Positions 50,924-59,055 are shown, counted from the stretch's first letter. The stretch is DNA of 64,000 bases from Pseudolabrys sp. (GCA_022843325.1 JALHNV010000003.1:34359-98358); one strand, 5' to 3'. Notes: generated by a model from the letters alone, not told the origin. Numbers and translations are program-made.

Positions 50924-51360
50924 GGCGAGCCCGCGCACGCTCAGCATCAGCAGCATTTCATGCTGCTTCATACCCTTGCCGCCCGGCACCAGGCCCAGAT
51001 CGCGAACGATGCAATGCGTGCCATCGCTCATCCGGGCGCGCCGGGCGCCTTTGAAATAGCCCCTGATCCCCATACCGGCAGGATGCATTCCCGGGCAATT
51101 CCGTCAATTCTTGACATGCCTGCGCTTTGATCGGGCGAACGAATCAAGCAGCAAGCCGACAAGGCCACGGTTCCCGGCCGGAACTCAACGCCGCGCGTTC
51201 CCCACGGCCGTCAACCGGCTGCGTGTTGTGCTTCGGGAACCGAGTGACACGGAGCAGGTTGAATCGTGCACAAAACCATTGCCGGCCTGCCGGCAAAGGC
51301 GCAAAGCACCTTCCCCGGTCAGGCCTTCCGATCCGGAAACGACCACAACAGGAGTTTCGA
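50924..51360. other. Intergenic region, 437 bp
   Basis: The stretch between the small cassette and the secreted small protein holds a short hairpin (50949-50967), a perfect palindrome (51279-51296) and a possible minus-strand reading frame at 50774-51073 with coding-like codon use but no recognisable family. No RNA gene or riboswitch could be identified. Confidence 0.5.
51279..51296. promoter_or_regulatory. Perfect palindrome upstream of small secreted protein gene
   Basis: TTGCCGGC-CT-GCCGGCAA has 8-bp arms and a 2-base centre. It lies 64 bases upstream of the ATG at 51361, so it could be an operator or a leader hairpin of that gene. Confidence 0.4.
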
Positions 51361-51732
51361 ATGACCCTTCTCATCCGCGGCGCGCTCGCCACGGCCGCGC
51401 TGATGTTTGCCATTGCCACGCCTCCGGCCGAGGCCGCGCCCCTGTCGGCCGCCGCGGTGGCGCTGGCCGCGCCCGCCACCCTCGACTCTCATCTGATGCA
51501 GGTCCGCGACGGTTGCGGCCGTGGCTTCCGCTACAGCAACCGTCGTGGCCGTTGCGTCGAGGATTTTGACGACCGCCGTGGCCCGCCGGTCCGGCGCGGT
51601 CCGCCGGTCGACCCCGGCGTCGCCATCATGCAAGGCATCATCGGCGGCGCCATGATGGCGCCGCGCGGCCGTCCCGCCTGCCCGCGCCACATGCGCTGGA
51701 GCGAGCGCCGCAATGGCTGCGTCTATAACTAG
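51361..51732 (+). CDS. Small secreted Arg/Gly/Pro-rich protein with paired cysteines
   Basis: The 123-residue protein has a signal peptide (MTLLIRGALATAALMFAIATPPAEA) and a mature part with a repeat-like segment, RRGPPVRRGPPVDPG. Four Cys fall in two pairs, CGRGFRYSNRRGRC and CPRHMRWSERRNGC, each followed by basic or aromatic residues, so two similar disulphide loops are possible. No family is recognised; exported GCG/RRG-type proteins of this kind are common in Hyphomicrobiales. AGGAG precedes the ATG by about 7 bases. A strong terminator follows. Confidence 0.8.
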   Translation: MTLLIRGALATAALMFAIATPPAEAAPLSAAAVALAAPATLDSHLMQVRDGCGRGFRYSNRRGRCVEDFDDRRGPPVRRGPPVDPGVAIMQGIIGGAMMAPRGRPACPRHMRWSERRNGCVYN

Positions 51733-51745
51733 ACGCTGACTATGC

Positions 51746-51775
51746 AAAAACCCCGGGCTTTCGCCCGGGGTTTTT
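51746..51775. terminator. Bidirectional rho-independent terminator
   Basis: AAAAACCCCGGGC, TTTC, GCCCGGGGTTTTT forms a 13-bp stem with a 4-base loop, an A-tract on one side and a T-tract on the other. It can stop both the small secreted protein transcript (plus) and the Omp25-like transcript (minus). Confidence 0.95.
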
Positions 51776-51796
51776 GTCGCGTGGCGTTTGCTCGGT

Positions 51797-52474
51797 CTAG
51801 AAGCGATAGTTGAGACCGGCGCGCACAATGTTGGTCTTGAAGGTAACGTCGCTCGCCGCACCGCCGGTGCAGGACGCGCCGCAGTTGAACTTGCCGAGAT
51901 CGACGTAGAGGTATTCGGCCTTGACCGACCAGTTGCTCCACATCGCATATTCGACGCCAACGCCCGCGGTCCAGCCGAAGCGGCTGGCGCTGGCTTCGCC
52001 GAACGCCGAGTTGCCGGCCTTGACCCCGCCGTAGGCGGCGCCGCCGGTGAGGTACGGCAGCCAGTTGTTAAAGCCGGCGTAACCGAGCCGGCCACGGCCG
52101 GTGGCCAGCCAGTTCAGTTTCGATTCGCAGCTCGAGGCACCCGGCGCGCAGGTGGCCGAACCCTTCATGCCGGACCAGGACATGTCGGCTTCCAGACCCC
52201 AGACCCAGGTGCCGGTCTGGAAATTATAACCGACGGTGCCGCCCGCGAGCGCACCCTTCGGACTCAAGGCAACAGCGGGCAAGTCCCAGTTGGATTTGCC
52301 CCAGCCATAACCGGCGGTCAGACCAAGGTAGAAACCGGTCCAGCTGGCATAAGCCGGCGCGACATAGGCCGGCGCCTTGTAACTGCCACGCGGAATGTCG
52401 GCCGCCTGCGCGGCGAGCGGTGCGATCAGCAATGCGGCGGCGGCAAAGCCGATCCGGATTGTATTTGTCATCAT
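51797..52474 (-). CDS. Outer-membrane beta-barrel protein, Omp25/RopB-like
   Basis: The 225-residue protein has a signal peptide ending near AAQAADIPRG, then the PAYVAPAYASWTGFYLGLTAGYGWGKS segment found at the first strand of Omp25/RopB-type barrels. Alternating aromatic strands follow, and the C-terminus is NIVRAGLNYRF with a terminal Phe for barrel assembly. Two cysteine pairs (CAPGASSC and CGASC) are predicted in loops. The start uses the first of two Met codons preceded by AAGAG. A palindrome, AAAGCGCG-GT-CGCGCTTT, lies 43-60 bases upstream. Confidence 0.88.
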   Translation of the reverse strand: MMTNTIRIGFAAAALLIAPLAAQAADIPRGSYKAPAYVAPAYASWTGFYLGLTAGYGWGKSNWDLPAVALSPKGALAGGTVGYNFQTGTWVWGLEADMSWSGMKGSATCAPGASSCESKLNWLATGRGRLGYAGFNNWLPYLTGGAAYGGVKAGNSAFGEASASRFGWTAGVGVEYAMWSNWSVKAEYLYVDLGKFNCGASCTGGAASDVTFKTNIVRAGLNYRF

Positions 52475-52516
52475 CTCTTGAGGCCCCTTACCTGGTCGGC
52501 TGCAATTCGTTCAACA

Positions 52517-52534
52517 AAAGCGCGGTCGCGCTTT
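52517..52534. promoter_or_regulatory. Palindrome upstream of Omp25-like gene
   Basis: AAAGCGCG-GT-CGCGCTTT is a perfect inverted repeat with 8-bp arms, 43-60 bases upstream of the Omp25-like start. It may be an operator or a 5'-leader hairpin controlling an abundant porin. Confidence 0.4.
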
Positions 52535-52657
52535 CGCCGCACCCCAAAGTGTGCGGATACCACCAATGCCCAAAAACCATTAAGGCGCGGTTAAGGTTAA
52601 TGGGGTGCTTAAAACGGCCGCGCTGTTGCGTCGGGGCTGTTGCCGTTTTGCCGCAGT

Positions 52658-53728
52658 CTACGCCCGGCCCCGCAGCACCGCCTCGATCGATACCCGCGAC
52701 CACGGCGCGGTGCGGGCGCGGAAGCCCGTGTAGGAGGCGTGCACCTTGCCGGCGATGGCGCTGCGGGTGCTGAGTTCACCCACGATGTCAGCGGCCTGCA
52801 GGCGGGCAGCCGCAACCACGTCGTCGGGAAACGGCACCAGCCTGACTTTGTGCTCCGTGGTCAGCGCGCCGAGCGCCTGGGCGTTCAGGCGCTCCATTTC
52901 GGCGAGGGCATAGTTGGCCTCCGCGGCGCAAGCGTGTGCGACGATGGCCTTGAGATCGGCGCCCAGCGCGTTCCACGACTTCAGCGCGACGACGCATTCG
53001 CCGGTGCCGTTCGGTTTGTTGAAGCCGGGGTAATAGTAGAACGGCGCGACCCGATACAGCCCGAGCGCGATGTCGGTGCCGGGACCGACAAACTCGGCGC
53101 CGTCGATGACACCCGATTGCAGGCTGGTGAGGATTTCAGCGGGCGGCGTAGTCTGCGGCGTTGCGCCGAGGCGGCGGTAGACCTCGCCGCCGAGGCCGAG
53201 CGACCGCAACTTCAGACCGCGCAAGTCGCTCACACTCGCGAGTTCGCGGCGGAACCAGCCGCCCATGCAGACGCCGGTATTGCCGGCCATGAACGGCTTC
53301 ACGCCGAACGGCGCGTAGAGTTCGTCCCACAGCGCCTGGCCGCCGCCGGCGTCGATCCAGGCCACGTGCTCGGCCGGCGTCAGCCCGAATGGCACGGTCG
53401 TGAAGAAGGCCGCCGCCGGCGTCTTGCCCTGCCAGTAGAACGACGCGGTGTGGCCGATATCGGCGACGCCGCTGCCGACGGCATCGAGCACCTCGAAGGC
53501 TGGGACGACTTCGCCGGCGGCGTGAACCGTGATGTCGAGGCGGCCGCCGGACAGCGTGCGGATACGTTCGGCGACGCGTTCGGCCGACATGCCCGGTCCC
53601 GGCAGCCGTTTCGGCCATGATGTCACCATGCGCCACTTGACCGTTTGCGCGGTGGCGATCGACGGGGCAGCGAGCACAACGGCGGCAGCTGCGCCCGCGG
53701 CGATTGTAAAGTTGCGGCGCGTGGTCAT
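52658..53728 (-). CDS. TRAP-type binding protein, TakP-like, without nearby permease
   Basis: The 356-residue exported protein has a leader to about SIATAQTVKW with an RR pair, then the TakP/DctP layout: KWRMVTSWPKRLPGPGM, DITVHAAGEVVPAFEVLDAVGSGVADIGHTASFYWQGKTPA, the binding Arg region LRSLGLGGEVYRRLGATPQTTPPAEI and SGVIDGAEFVGPGTD. TakP-type proteins bind 2-oxo acids in the periplasm. ATG 53728 has GGAGAGG upstream and overlaps the thiD stop by four bases (ATGA). No DctQ/DctM gene is adjacent, so its function with thiamine genes is unclear. Confidence 0.9.
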   Translation of the reverse strand: MTTRRNFTIAAGAAAAVVLAAPSIATAQTVKWRMVTSWPKRLPGPGMSAERVAERIRTLSGGRLDITVHAAGEVVPAFEVLDAVGSGVADIGHTASFYWQGKTPAAAFFTTVPFGLTPAEHVAWIDAGGGQALWDELYAPFGVKPFMAGNTGVCMGGWFRRELASVSDLRGLKLRSLGLGGEVYRRLGATPQTTPPAEILTSLQSGVIDGAEFVGPGTDIALGLYRVAPFYYYPGFNKPNGTGECVVALKSWNALGADLKAIVAHACAAEANYALAEMERLNAQALGALTTEHKVRLVPFPDDVVAAARLQAADIVGELSTRSAIAGKVHASYTGFRARTAPWSRVSIEAVLRGRA

Positions 53729-54549
53729 GCCTCTCTCCACTCAGTTTGCGCGTGAAAATGATTGAGGGGACCGTGGCCTTTCTCCGGATGCCGGCTGATG
53801 CGCAGGCGGTCAGCGGCGGCAATCGCCGCGCTCACATAGTCTTTCGCCTGCCGCGTCGCGGCGAACAGGTCGAGCCCCTTCGCCAGACCGGCGGCGATCG
53901 CCGACGACAGCGTGCAGCCGGTGCCATGCGTATGGCGGGTGGCAATGCGCTTGGCGGCCAGGCGCAGCACGCCGCCCGGTCCGACCAGCAGATCGACGCT
54001 CTCATCGCCGTGATTGTGTCCGCCCTTGATCAGCACGCTGTGCGCACCAAGCGCCATGATGGCGCGCGCCTGCGCTTCCATCGCGCCTTCGTCACGCGCC
54101 ATGTCGGCGCCGATGAGCATCGCCGCTTCCGGCAAATTCGGCGTCACCACCATCGCCCGTGGCAGCAACAGGCGCCGCAGCGTCTCCACCGCCTCGGTGG
54201 CGAGCAACCGGTCACCGGACGTCGCGACCATGACCGGGTCGAGCACGATATTGCCGGCGCCGTGACGGTCGAGCCCGGCCGCCACCGCCTCGATGGCCGG
54301 CACCTGCGACAGCATGCCGATCTTGACCGCACCGACGGCAAGATCGGAAAACACCGCATCCATCTGCGCGGCGATGAAATCGGCCGGCACGTCCTGGATG
54401 GCGGTGACGCCCTGCGTGTTCTGCGCCGTCAGCGCCGCAATCACGCTGGCGCCGTAGACGCCCAGCGCGGCAAAGGTCTTCAGATCGGCCTGAATACCGG
54501 CGCCGCCGCTGGAATCCGAGCCGGCGATGGTGACGGCGATCGGTGTCAT
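53725..54549 (-). CDS. thiD: Hydroxymethylpyrimidine/phosphomethylpyrimidine kinase
   Basis: The 274-residue ribokinase-fold enzyme phosphorylates HMP and HMP-P for thiamine synthesis. Motifs are IAGSDSSGGAGIQADLKTFAALGVYG at the N-terminus, DPVMVATSGDRLL, VVTPNLPEAAMLIG and the ATP/anion-hole GTGCTLSSAIAAGLAKG. It overlaps thiE upstream and the TRAP gene downstream by four bases each, so the three are translated as a coupled chain under the riboswitch. Confidence 0.96.
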   Translation of the reverse strand: MTPIAVTIAGSDSSGGAGIQADLKTFAALGVYGASVIAALTAQNTQGVTAIQDVPADFIAAQMDAVFSDLAVGAVKIGMLSQVPAIEAVAAGLDRHGAGNIVLDPVMVATSGDRLLATEAVETLRRLLLPRAMVVTPNLPEAAMLIGADMARDEGAMEAQARAIMALGAHSVLIKGGHNHGDESVDLLVGPGGVLRLAAKRIATRHTHGTGCTLSSAIAAGLAKGLDLFAATRQAKDYVSAAIAAADRLRISRHPEKGHGPLNHFHAQTEWREA

Positions 54550-55205
54550 TGCCGCCCCCGCCGGTCCAGCGCGGCGTCGACCACCGCCCGCAACTCATGC
54601 GCCGCCGAGGCCGGGTCGCCGGCCACCGACAGCGCCGAGATCACCGCCACGCCATCGGCGCCGGCGGCAATCACATCGCCGGCGTTGGTGGCGTTGATGC
54701 CGGCGATGGCGCAGATCGGAAAACCCTTCGCGCGCGTGCGGATCACATCGGCGATGGCGCGCAGCCCGTCGAGCCCGATAGGCGCCGACGTATTGTCCTT
54801 CGATGTGGTGCCGTAGACACCGCCGATGGCAACGTAATCGAGCAGGTCGAGCGGTGCGTCCTTCGCCTGATCGACGGTCTTGATGCTCAGCCCGATAATC
54901 GCGGTGCGGCCGAGCAACAGCCGCGCATCGGCCGGCGCCATGTCGTCCTGGCCGATATGGACGCCGTCGGCTTCGGCGGCGAGCGCGACGTCGATGCGGT
55001 CATTGATCAGCAGCGGTACGTTTCGCGGCGCCAGCACCGCGCTGAGCGCGCGCGCCGCATCCACCATGTCGCGCGTCGAGCCGTGCTTGTCGCGCAGTTG
55101 CACAAAGGTCGCGTCGGTGGCGATGGCGCGCGCCAGATCTGTCAGCGAACGGCCGCCGGCGACGGCGGGATCGACAAGAGCATAGAGACGGAGATCGACG
55201 GCCAT
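54546..55205 (-). CDS. thiE: Thiamine-phosphate synthase
   Basis: The 219-residue TIM-barrel enzyme joins HMP-PP and thiazole phosphate to give thiamine phosphate. Motifs are FVQLRDKHGSTRDMVD (substrate Gln/Arg), PLLINDRIDVALAAEADGVHIGQDDMAPADARLLLG, and the C-terminal phosphate loop AIAGINATNAGDVIAAGADGVAVISAL. It starts in the base after the thiM stop (TGAATG) and its stop overlaps the thiD start. Confidence 0.96.
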   Translation of the reverse strand: MAVDLRLYALVDPAVAGGRSLTDLARAIATDATFVQLRDKHGSTRDMVDAARALSAVLAPRNVPLLINDRIDVALAAEADGVHIGQDDMAPADARLLLGRTAIIGLSIKTVDQAKDAPLDLLDYVAIGGVYGTTSKDNTSAPIGLDGLRAIADVIRTRAKGFPICAIAGINATNAGDVIAAGADGVAVISALSVAGDPASAAHELRAVVDAALDRRGRQ

Positions 55206-55988
55206 TCAGTTCACCTTTGCGTGCGACATGAGCCTGGGCCCATCGAGGTTGTGAAGCGCATCGAGGATGGCGACGGCGAAGCTGCCCGGGCCGCGCGCCG
55301 TCTCAGACGCCATTTCGCCGGCGACGCCGACAATGGTCAGCGCCGCGGCGGTGGCGCGGAACGCGTCGTCCTCGACGCCGAGACAGGCCGCGACGATCGC
55401 CGACGCGGCACAGCCCATTGCCGTCACCTTGGCCATCAGCGGATGGCCGTTAGCGATGGAGACAAGTCGCTCGCCGTCGGCCACCAGATCGGTTTCGCCG
55501 GACAGCCCGACCACCAGATTCCGGCCGCGGGCATACGTGGAAATGGCGAGACTGTCCGGCTCTCCTCCCGACAGCGCGGCAAATTCGGCGCGGTTGATAC
55601 GCAGGGCGCGCGGCCCCTGCCCGATCAGGTCGCGGGCGTAGGCAGCGCGCAGTTCGCTGCGATCGACGAACACCGGGTCGAGCACCCACGGCACATGATG
55701 CGCGGCCGCCGACTGTACGGCGATCGCGGTCGCGTCGCGGCGTTCGCGGTCGAGTGTGCCGAGATTGACCAGGAGCCCCTGCGCGCGGGCGACGAAGGCG
55801 CCGATTTCCTCGGCCGCCAGCGTCATCGACGGCACCGCGCCGATGGCGAGCAGCGCATTGGCGGTAAAGTTCTGCGCCACGGCATTGGTGATGCAGTGGA
55901 CGCGGGGCGCGCGCGTGCGCAAGCGGTCGAGCACCGCCACCGCATCCTGCGCGGACATATCGCGCCCGGTCGTCCGGGATTTTTGCAT
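55206..55988 (-). CDS. thiM: Hydroxyethylthiazole kinase
   Basis: The 260-residue enzyme phosphorylates the thiazole alcohol for thiamine salvage. Family elements are the PRVHCITNAVAQNFTANALLAIGAVPSMTLA block, ALRINRAEFAALSG, and VTAMGCAASAIVAACLG (GC-rich ATP-binding loop). ATG 55988 follows a GGAGGGAG ribosome site that lies inside the P1 stem of the riboswitch, so an in-frame ATG farther upstream is unlikely. Salvage-type thiM, thiE and thiD, without thiC or thiG here, suggest precursor salvage at this locus. Confidence 0.95.
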   Translation of the reverse strand: MQKSRTTGRDMSAQDAVAVLDRLRTRAPRVHCITNAVAQNFTANALLAIGAVPSMTLAAEEIGAFVARAQGLLVNLGTLDRERRDATAIAVQSAAAHHVPWVLDPVFVDRSELRAAYARDLIGQGPRALRINRAEFAALSGGEPDSLAISTYARGRNLVVGLSGETDLVADGERLVSIANGHPLMAKVTAMGCAASAIVAACLGVEDDAFRATAAALTIVGVAGEMASETARGPGSFAVAILDALHNLDGPRLMSHAKVN

Positions 55989-55991
55989 CTC

Positions 55992-56082
55992 ATCTCCCTC
56001 CGCCGGCATGACCCGGATCAGGTTCGTTGGGTTGGCGCGGATCGCCTCTCAGCCCGGCGCGACGCCGGACACCCCACGAGAT
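55992..56082 (-). ncRNA. TPP riboswitch (THI element)
   Basis: Read on the minus strand the 91-nt element has P1 arms ATCTC and GAGAT, GGGGTGTCC, GGGCTGAGAGGC, CCTGATCCGGGTCATGCC and GCGGAGGGA, the conserved TPP-binding core. The ThiM Shine-Dalgarno sequence GGAGGGAG overlaps the 3' strand of P1, so ligand binding would hide it and reduce translation of thiM and the coupled genes. No coding gene covers it. Confidence 0.93.
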
Positions 56083-56207
56083 TGCTGACCGATACCTAGT
56101 CCGCAGAGCGGTCAATGGCAAGGCCGGCATTCAGGTCCCGCACCTTGCCAGCGGGGCCCGGTTTTCGGATAAGAACAGCCACACCCGTACAGCGCCGGAG
56201 GCGCGAA

Positions 56208-56450
56208 ATGACCCCATTTTTTGTTCAGATCAAATGCGAACTCGGCAAGTCCTACCAGGTCGCCAATGCGCTGGCCGAAGCCGAGATTGCCTCGGAAATC
56301 TACTCGACCGCGGGAGACTTCGACCTGCTGGTGAAGTTCTACGTCGACGCCGGCACCGACATCGGCCACTTCGTCAACGAGAAGGTGCAGGTGCTGTCCG
56401 GCATCAAGGACACCCACACCATCATCACCTTCAAGGCGTTCAAAGGCTAG
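56208..56450 (+). CDS. Stand-alone Lrp/AsnC ligand-binding (RAM) domain protein
   Basis: The 80-residue protein consists only of the RAM domain of Lrp/AsnC regulators: FFVQIKCELGKSYQVANALAEAEIASEIYSTAGDFDLLVKFYVDA and VQVLSGIKDTHTIITFKAFKG, with no DNA-binding helix-turn-helix. Such SraA-like proteins can form oligomers and bind amino acids or modulate partners. ATG 56208 has GGAGGC upstream. Its TAG stop shares the CTAG sequence with the convergent DMT gene stop. It lies divergent from the riboswitch operon. Confidence 0.88.
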   Translation: MTPFFVQIKCELGKSYQVANALAEAEIASEIYSTAGDFDLLVKFYVDAGTDIGHFVNEKVQVLSGIKDTHTIITFKAFKG

Positions 56451-57379
56451 ATCTCCGGGCGGCGCGGGCCTTCGGCCTTGCGCGCGCGGCCGATGCCAAG
56501 CTGGCGCTCGCGCCAGATCACGACCAGCCCCGCTCCCGCGACGATGGCGCCGCCGACATAGACCAGCGGCGCCGGCAGTTCGCCGAATACCCAGTAGCCG
56601 AGCAACAGCGCCCACAGCATCGCCGTGTAGTCGAAGGGCGCAACCACCGAGGCGGCGGCGTAGCGGTAGCTCTCGGTGAGAAAGATATGGGCGACACCGC
56701 CGAACACGCCGAGCGCAATCAGTTCGGTGAGTTGCCACGCCGTCGGACTGTGCCAGCCGAACGGCAGCGTGGTCAGGCCGGCGATGGCGCAGATCAGCGA
56801 GAAGTAGAAGACGATCGACGGCGTGGTTTCGGTTTGCGTCAGCCGACGGGTCTGAATCACGGTGCCGGCGTTGCAGATCGCGGAGACCAGCGCGAAAGCG
56901 GCGCCGGCCGCCGCGACGCCCATGGCGCCGGCCGCGGCATAGCGGTTGACGTCGAAATGCGGGATCAGCATCACAACCACGCCGCCGAAGCCGACCAGCA
57001 CGGCCGACCAGCGAAACAGGCCGACCCTCTCCTTCAGAATGGCGGCGGCCAGAGCCACGGTGATCAGCGGCGAGGCGAACTGGATCGCGGTGGCATCGGC
57101 GAGCGGCAGCCGGGTCAGTGCCGAGAAGTTGGACGTCATACCGAAGACACTGAGCAGGCCGCGGCCGAGTTGCCCAAACGGCCGCTTGGTGCGCACCGCC
57201 AGCATCAGCTCGCCGCGAAAGGCGTAGATGACCGCCACCGGCAGGATGGCAAAGGCCGAGCGGAAGAATACCATCTGGCCGACCGGCGCGACGTCACCGA
57301 GATGGCGCACCAAAGCCGACATCGCCGCGAACAACAGCGCCGAGATCAGCTTGAAGCCGATGGCTTTGAACAGATTCAT
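56447..57379 (-). CDS. EamA/DMT-family transporter
   Basis: The 310-residue membrane protein has about ten helices in two EamA halves. Landmarks are FKLISALLFAAMSALVRHLG, ALTRLPLADATAIQFASPLITVALAAAILKERVG and, in the second half, SYRYAAASVVAPFDYTAMLWALLLGYWVFGELP. The C-terminal tail is basic (RERQLGIGRARKAEGPRRPEI). The family exports metabolites or takes up nutrients; a substrate cannot be assigned. Its stop is in the CTAG shared with the RAM protein gene. Confidence 0.9.
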   Translation of the reverse strand: MNLFKAIGFKLISALLFAAMSALVRHLGDVAPVGQMVFFRSAFAILPVAVIYAFRGELMLAVRTKRPFGQLGRGLLSVFGMTSNFSALTRLPLADATAIQFASPLITVALAAAILKERVGLFRWSAVLVGFGGVVVMLIPHFDVNRYAAAGAMGVAAAGAAFALVSAICNAGTVIQTRRLTQTETTPSIVFYFSLICAIAGLTTLPFGWHSPTAWQLTELIALGVFGGVAHIFLTESYRYAAASVVAPFDYTAMLWALLLGYWVFGELPAPLVYVGGAIVAGAGLVVIWRERQLGIGRARKAEGPRRPEI

Positions 57380-57457
57380 GAAAAGCTATTTCCGGCGGGC
57401 CGCATGCCTGCATAGCCCCGGCAGCCGGGGGCGACAATGCGCGCTGGCGCGGGGCTG

Positions 57458-58372
57458 CTATCTGCCCGGGCGCGCCGGGCCGTCCACCGGCGGCAGCGAC
57501 TTGATATAGGCCGCCATGGCCTCGCGGTCGGCGGCGCTCAGTTGCGCGGTGTTGCGGATCACCGGCGCCATGTTGGAACCGACGGAGTCGCCGTCCGGTA
57601 TCTGGCCCGTCTCAAGCATGTAGGCGATGTCGCTGGCCGACCAGTCGGCGAGCGCCTTTTGCGTGATGTTCGGCACCCAGCCCCGCCCCTCCGGATTCGG
57701 CCCGCCGGCGAAGCGCTGGCTTGCGACGATGCCGCCCAGCGCATTGCGTGGGCTGTGGCACTCGGCGCAGTGGGCGGGACCGTTGACCAGATAGGCGCCG
57801 CGATTCCATTGCGCCGACTGCGACGGATCGGGCCGGAACGGCGCGCCGTCGAGATACAGGAATTTCCAGCCGCCGAGCGTGCGCCGGATGTTGAAGGGAA
57901 ATGGCAGGTCGTGATCGCGCACGCGGCCTTCGGCGGCCGGCAGCGTTTTCATATAGGCAAACAGATCGCGCAGGTCGCCGACGGCCATGCGCTGATACGC
58001 GGTGTAGGGAAACGCCGGATAGTAATGCTGTCCGGACGGCGACGTGCCCTTGGTCATGGCGGTGACGAACTGCGCCTCGCTCCAGCCGCCAATGCCGTCG
58101 GCCGGATGCGACGAAATGTTCGGGACATAGAACGTGCCGAAGGGCGACGGCAGCGCCATGCCGCCGGCCAGGTGAGTCCGCTCTTGCTGACCTGGTGTGG
58201 CATGACACGATGTGCAGCCACCGGCATCGAACATCGTCTTGCCGTTGTCGAGATTTGGCGTGTGCGGCCCAAGCGCGCTGGCCGGCACGGTCGCCGGGAT
58301 GGTGATCAACCAGAACACCGCCAGACCAACGAAGGCGGCGGCAATGGCGGCCAGCAAGAGTTTGCGCAGCAT
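57458..58372 (-). CDS. Dihaem cytochrome c
   Basis: The 304-residue protein has an N-terminal membrane anchor or signal (about residues 4-26) and two haem sites, CTSCH at 53-57 and CAECH at 202-206, each followed by a cytochrome c domain. It is like the dihaem cytochromes that take electrons from membrane-bound or molybdenum dehydrogenases. ATG 58372 was chosen over the GTG at 58375 because GAGG lies 5 bases upstream. The molybdenum-type large subunit 0.7 kb upstream is a possible partner. Confidence 0.9.
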   Translation of the reverse strand: MLRKLLLAAIAAAFVGLAVFWLITIPATVPASALGPHTPNLDNGKTMFDAGGCTSCHATPGQQERTHLAGGMALPSPFGTFYVPNISSHPADGIGGWSEAQFVTAMTKGTSPSGQHYYPAFPYTAYQRMAVGDLRDLFAYMKTLPAAEGRVRDHDLPFPFNIRRTLGGWKFLYLDGAPFRPDPSQSAQWNRGAYLVNGPAHCAECHSPRNALGGIVASQRFAGGPNPEGRGWVPNITQKALADWSASDIAYMLETGQIPDGDSVGSNMAPVIRNTAQLSAADREAMAAYIKSLPPVDGPARPGR

Positions 58373-58432
58373 CACGACCTCGTTCCGAAGTGCCGCGTCA
58401 CTTTAGAGGCGCGACATGCTGCTGAAAAGACG

Positions 58433-58465
58433 AAGGACGGCGCGTCCTGTCGGACCGCCGCCCTT
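58433..58465 (-). terminator. Terminator after cytochrome c' gene
   Basis: On the minus strand AAGGGCGGCG pairs with CGCCGTCCTT (one G-U) and the inner GTCC-GACA-GGAC extends the stem, with one bulged base. CGTCTTTTC follows. It lies between the cytochrome c' stop and the dihaem cytochrome start, so the two cytochrome genes are probably separate transcripts. Confidence 0.75.
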
Positions 58466-58487
58466 TCGGAATGCATGAAGGCATCGA

Positions 58488-58934
58488 CTAGCGCGAGACG
58501 CGGAACGTCTCGTGGCATGAACCGCAGTTCTGCCCCACCACCGACATCGCCGCCTTCAGCCCCTCAAGGTCGCCGGTTGCCTTGGCGGAGTTATCAGCAA
58601 CGTCCTTGCCGAATTTGGCGATGGCGGCATCGAACTTCGCCCGTTCGGTCCAGATGGCCGGCGCGGCGCGGGTATCGCCCTGCTGGGAACCGTCGGGGAA
58701 AAGCGCGCCAAACTTGCTCGCCGTGTCGGCCCATTGATCGAACGCCGCCTTTACCTGCTTGGCGTCGAATGGCGCGGTACCGCGCACCATTCCCGTCATC
58801 GTGCGCGCATGATCGTTGTTCAACTTCATCAGCGCCTTGCGGGCGGCGATCGGATCCTGCTGGGCAATGACCGCCGTGGCGGCGAATGTGCCAGCAGCAA
58901 TAATGGCCCCCGCAATCGCAGCATTGAACTTCAT
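58488..58934 (-). CDS. Cytochrome c'
   Basis: The 148-residue exported protein has a leader to about TAVIAQQDPIA and a four-helix-bundle pattern with the haem motif CGSCH at residues 137-141 very near the C-terminus. That C-terminal position is the mark of cytochrome c' (class II), which binds NO and other gases or acts as an electron sink. ATG 58934 has AGGGG upstream. The gene follows the molybdenum hydroxylase subunit by 121 bases. Confidence 0.93.
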   Translation of the reverse strand: MKFNAAIAGAIIAAGTFAATAVIAQQDPIAARKALMKLNNDHARTMTGMVRGTAPFDAKQVKAAFDQWADTASKFGALFPDGSQQGDTRAAPAIWTERAKFDAAIAKFGKDVADNSAKATGDLEGLKAAMSVVGQNCGSCHETFRVSR

Positions 58935-59055
58935 ACGTTTCCCCTTGAATGAATCGGTGCCGACTGACGTCGAACCCCAGTCTATTGGACATATTCCAAT
59001 GTCCGCCAAGCGACGGTGACGCATGCGGTCACGAAGTCGTGAGCAGCCGTTGTGT

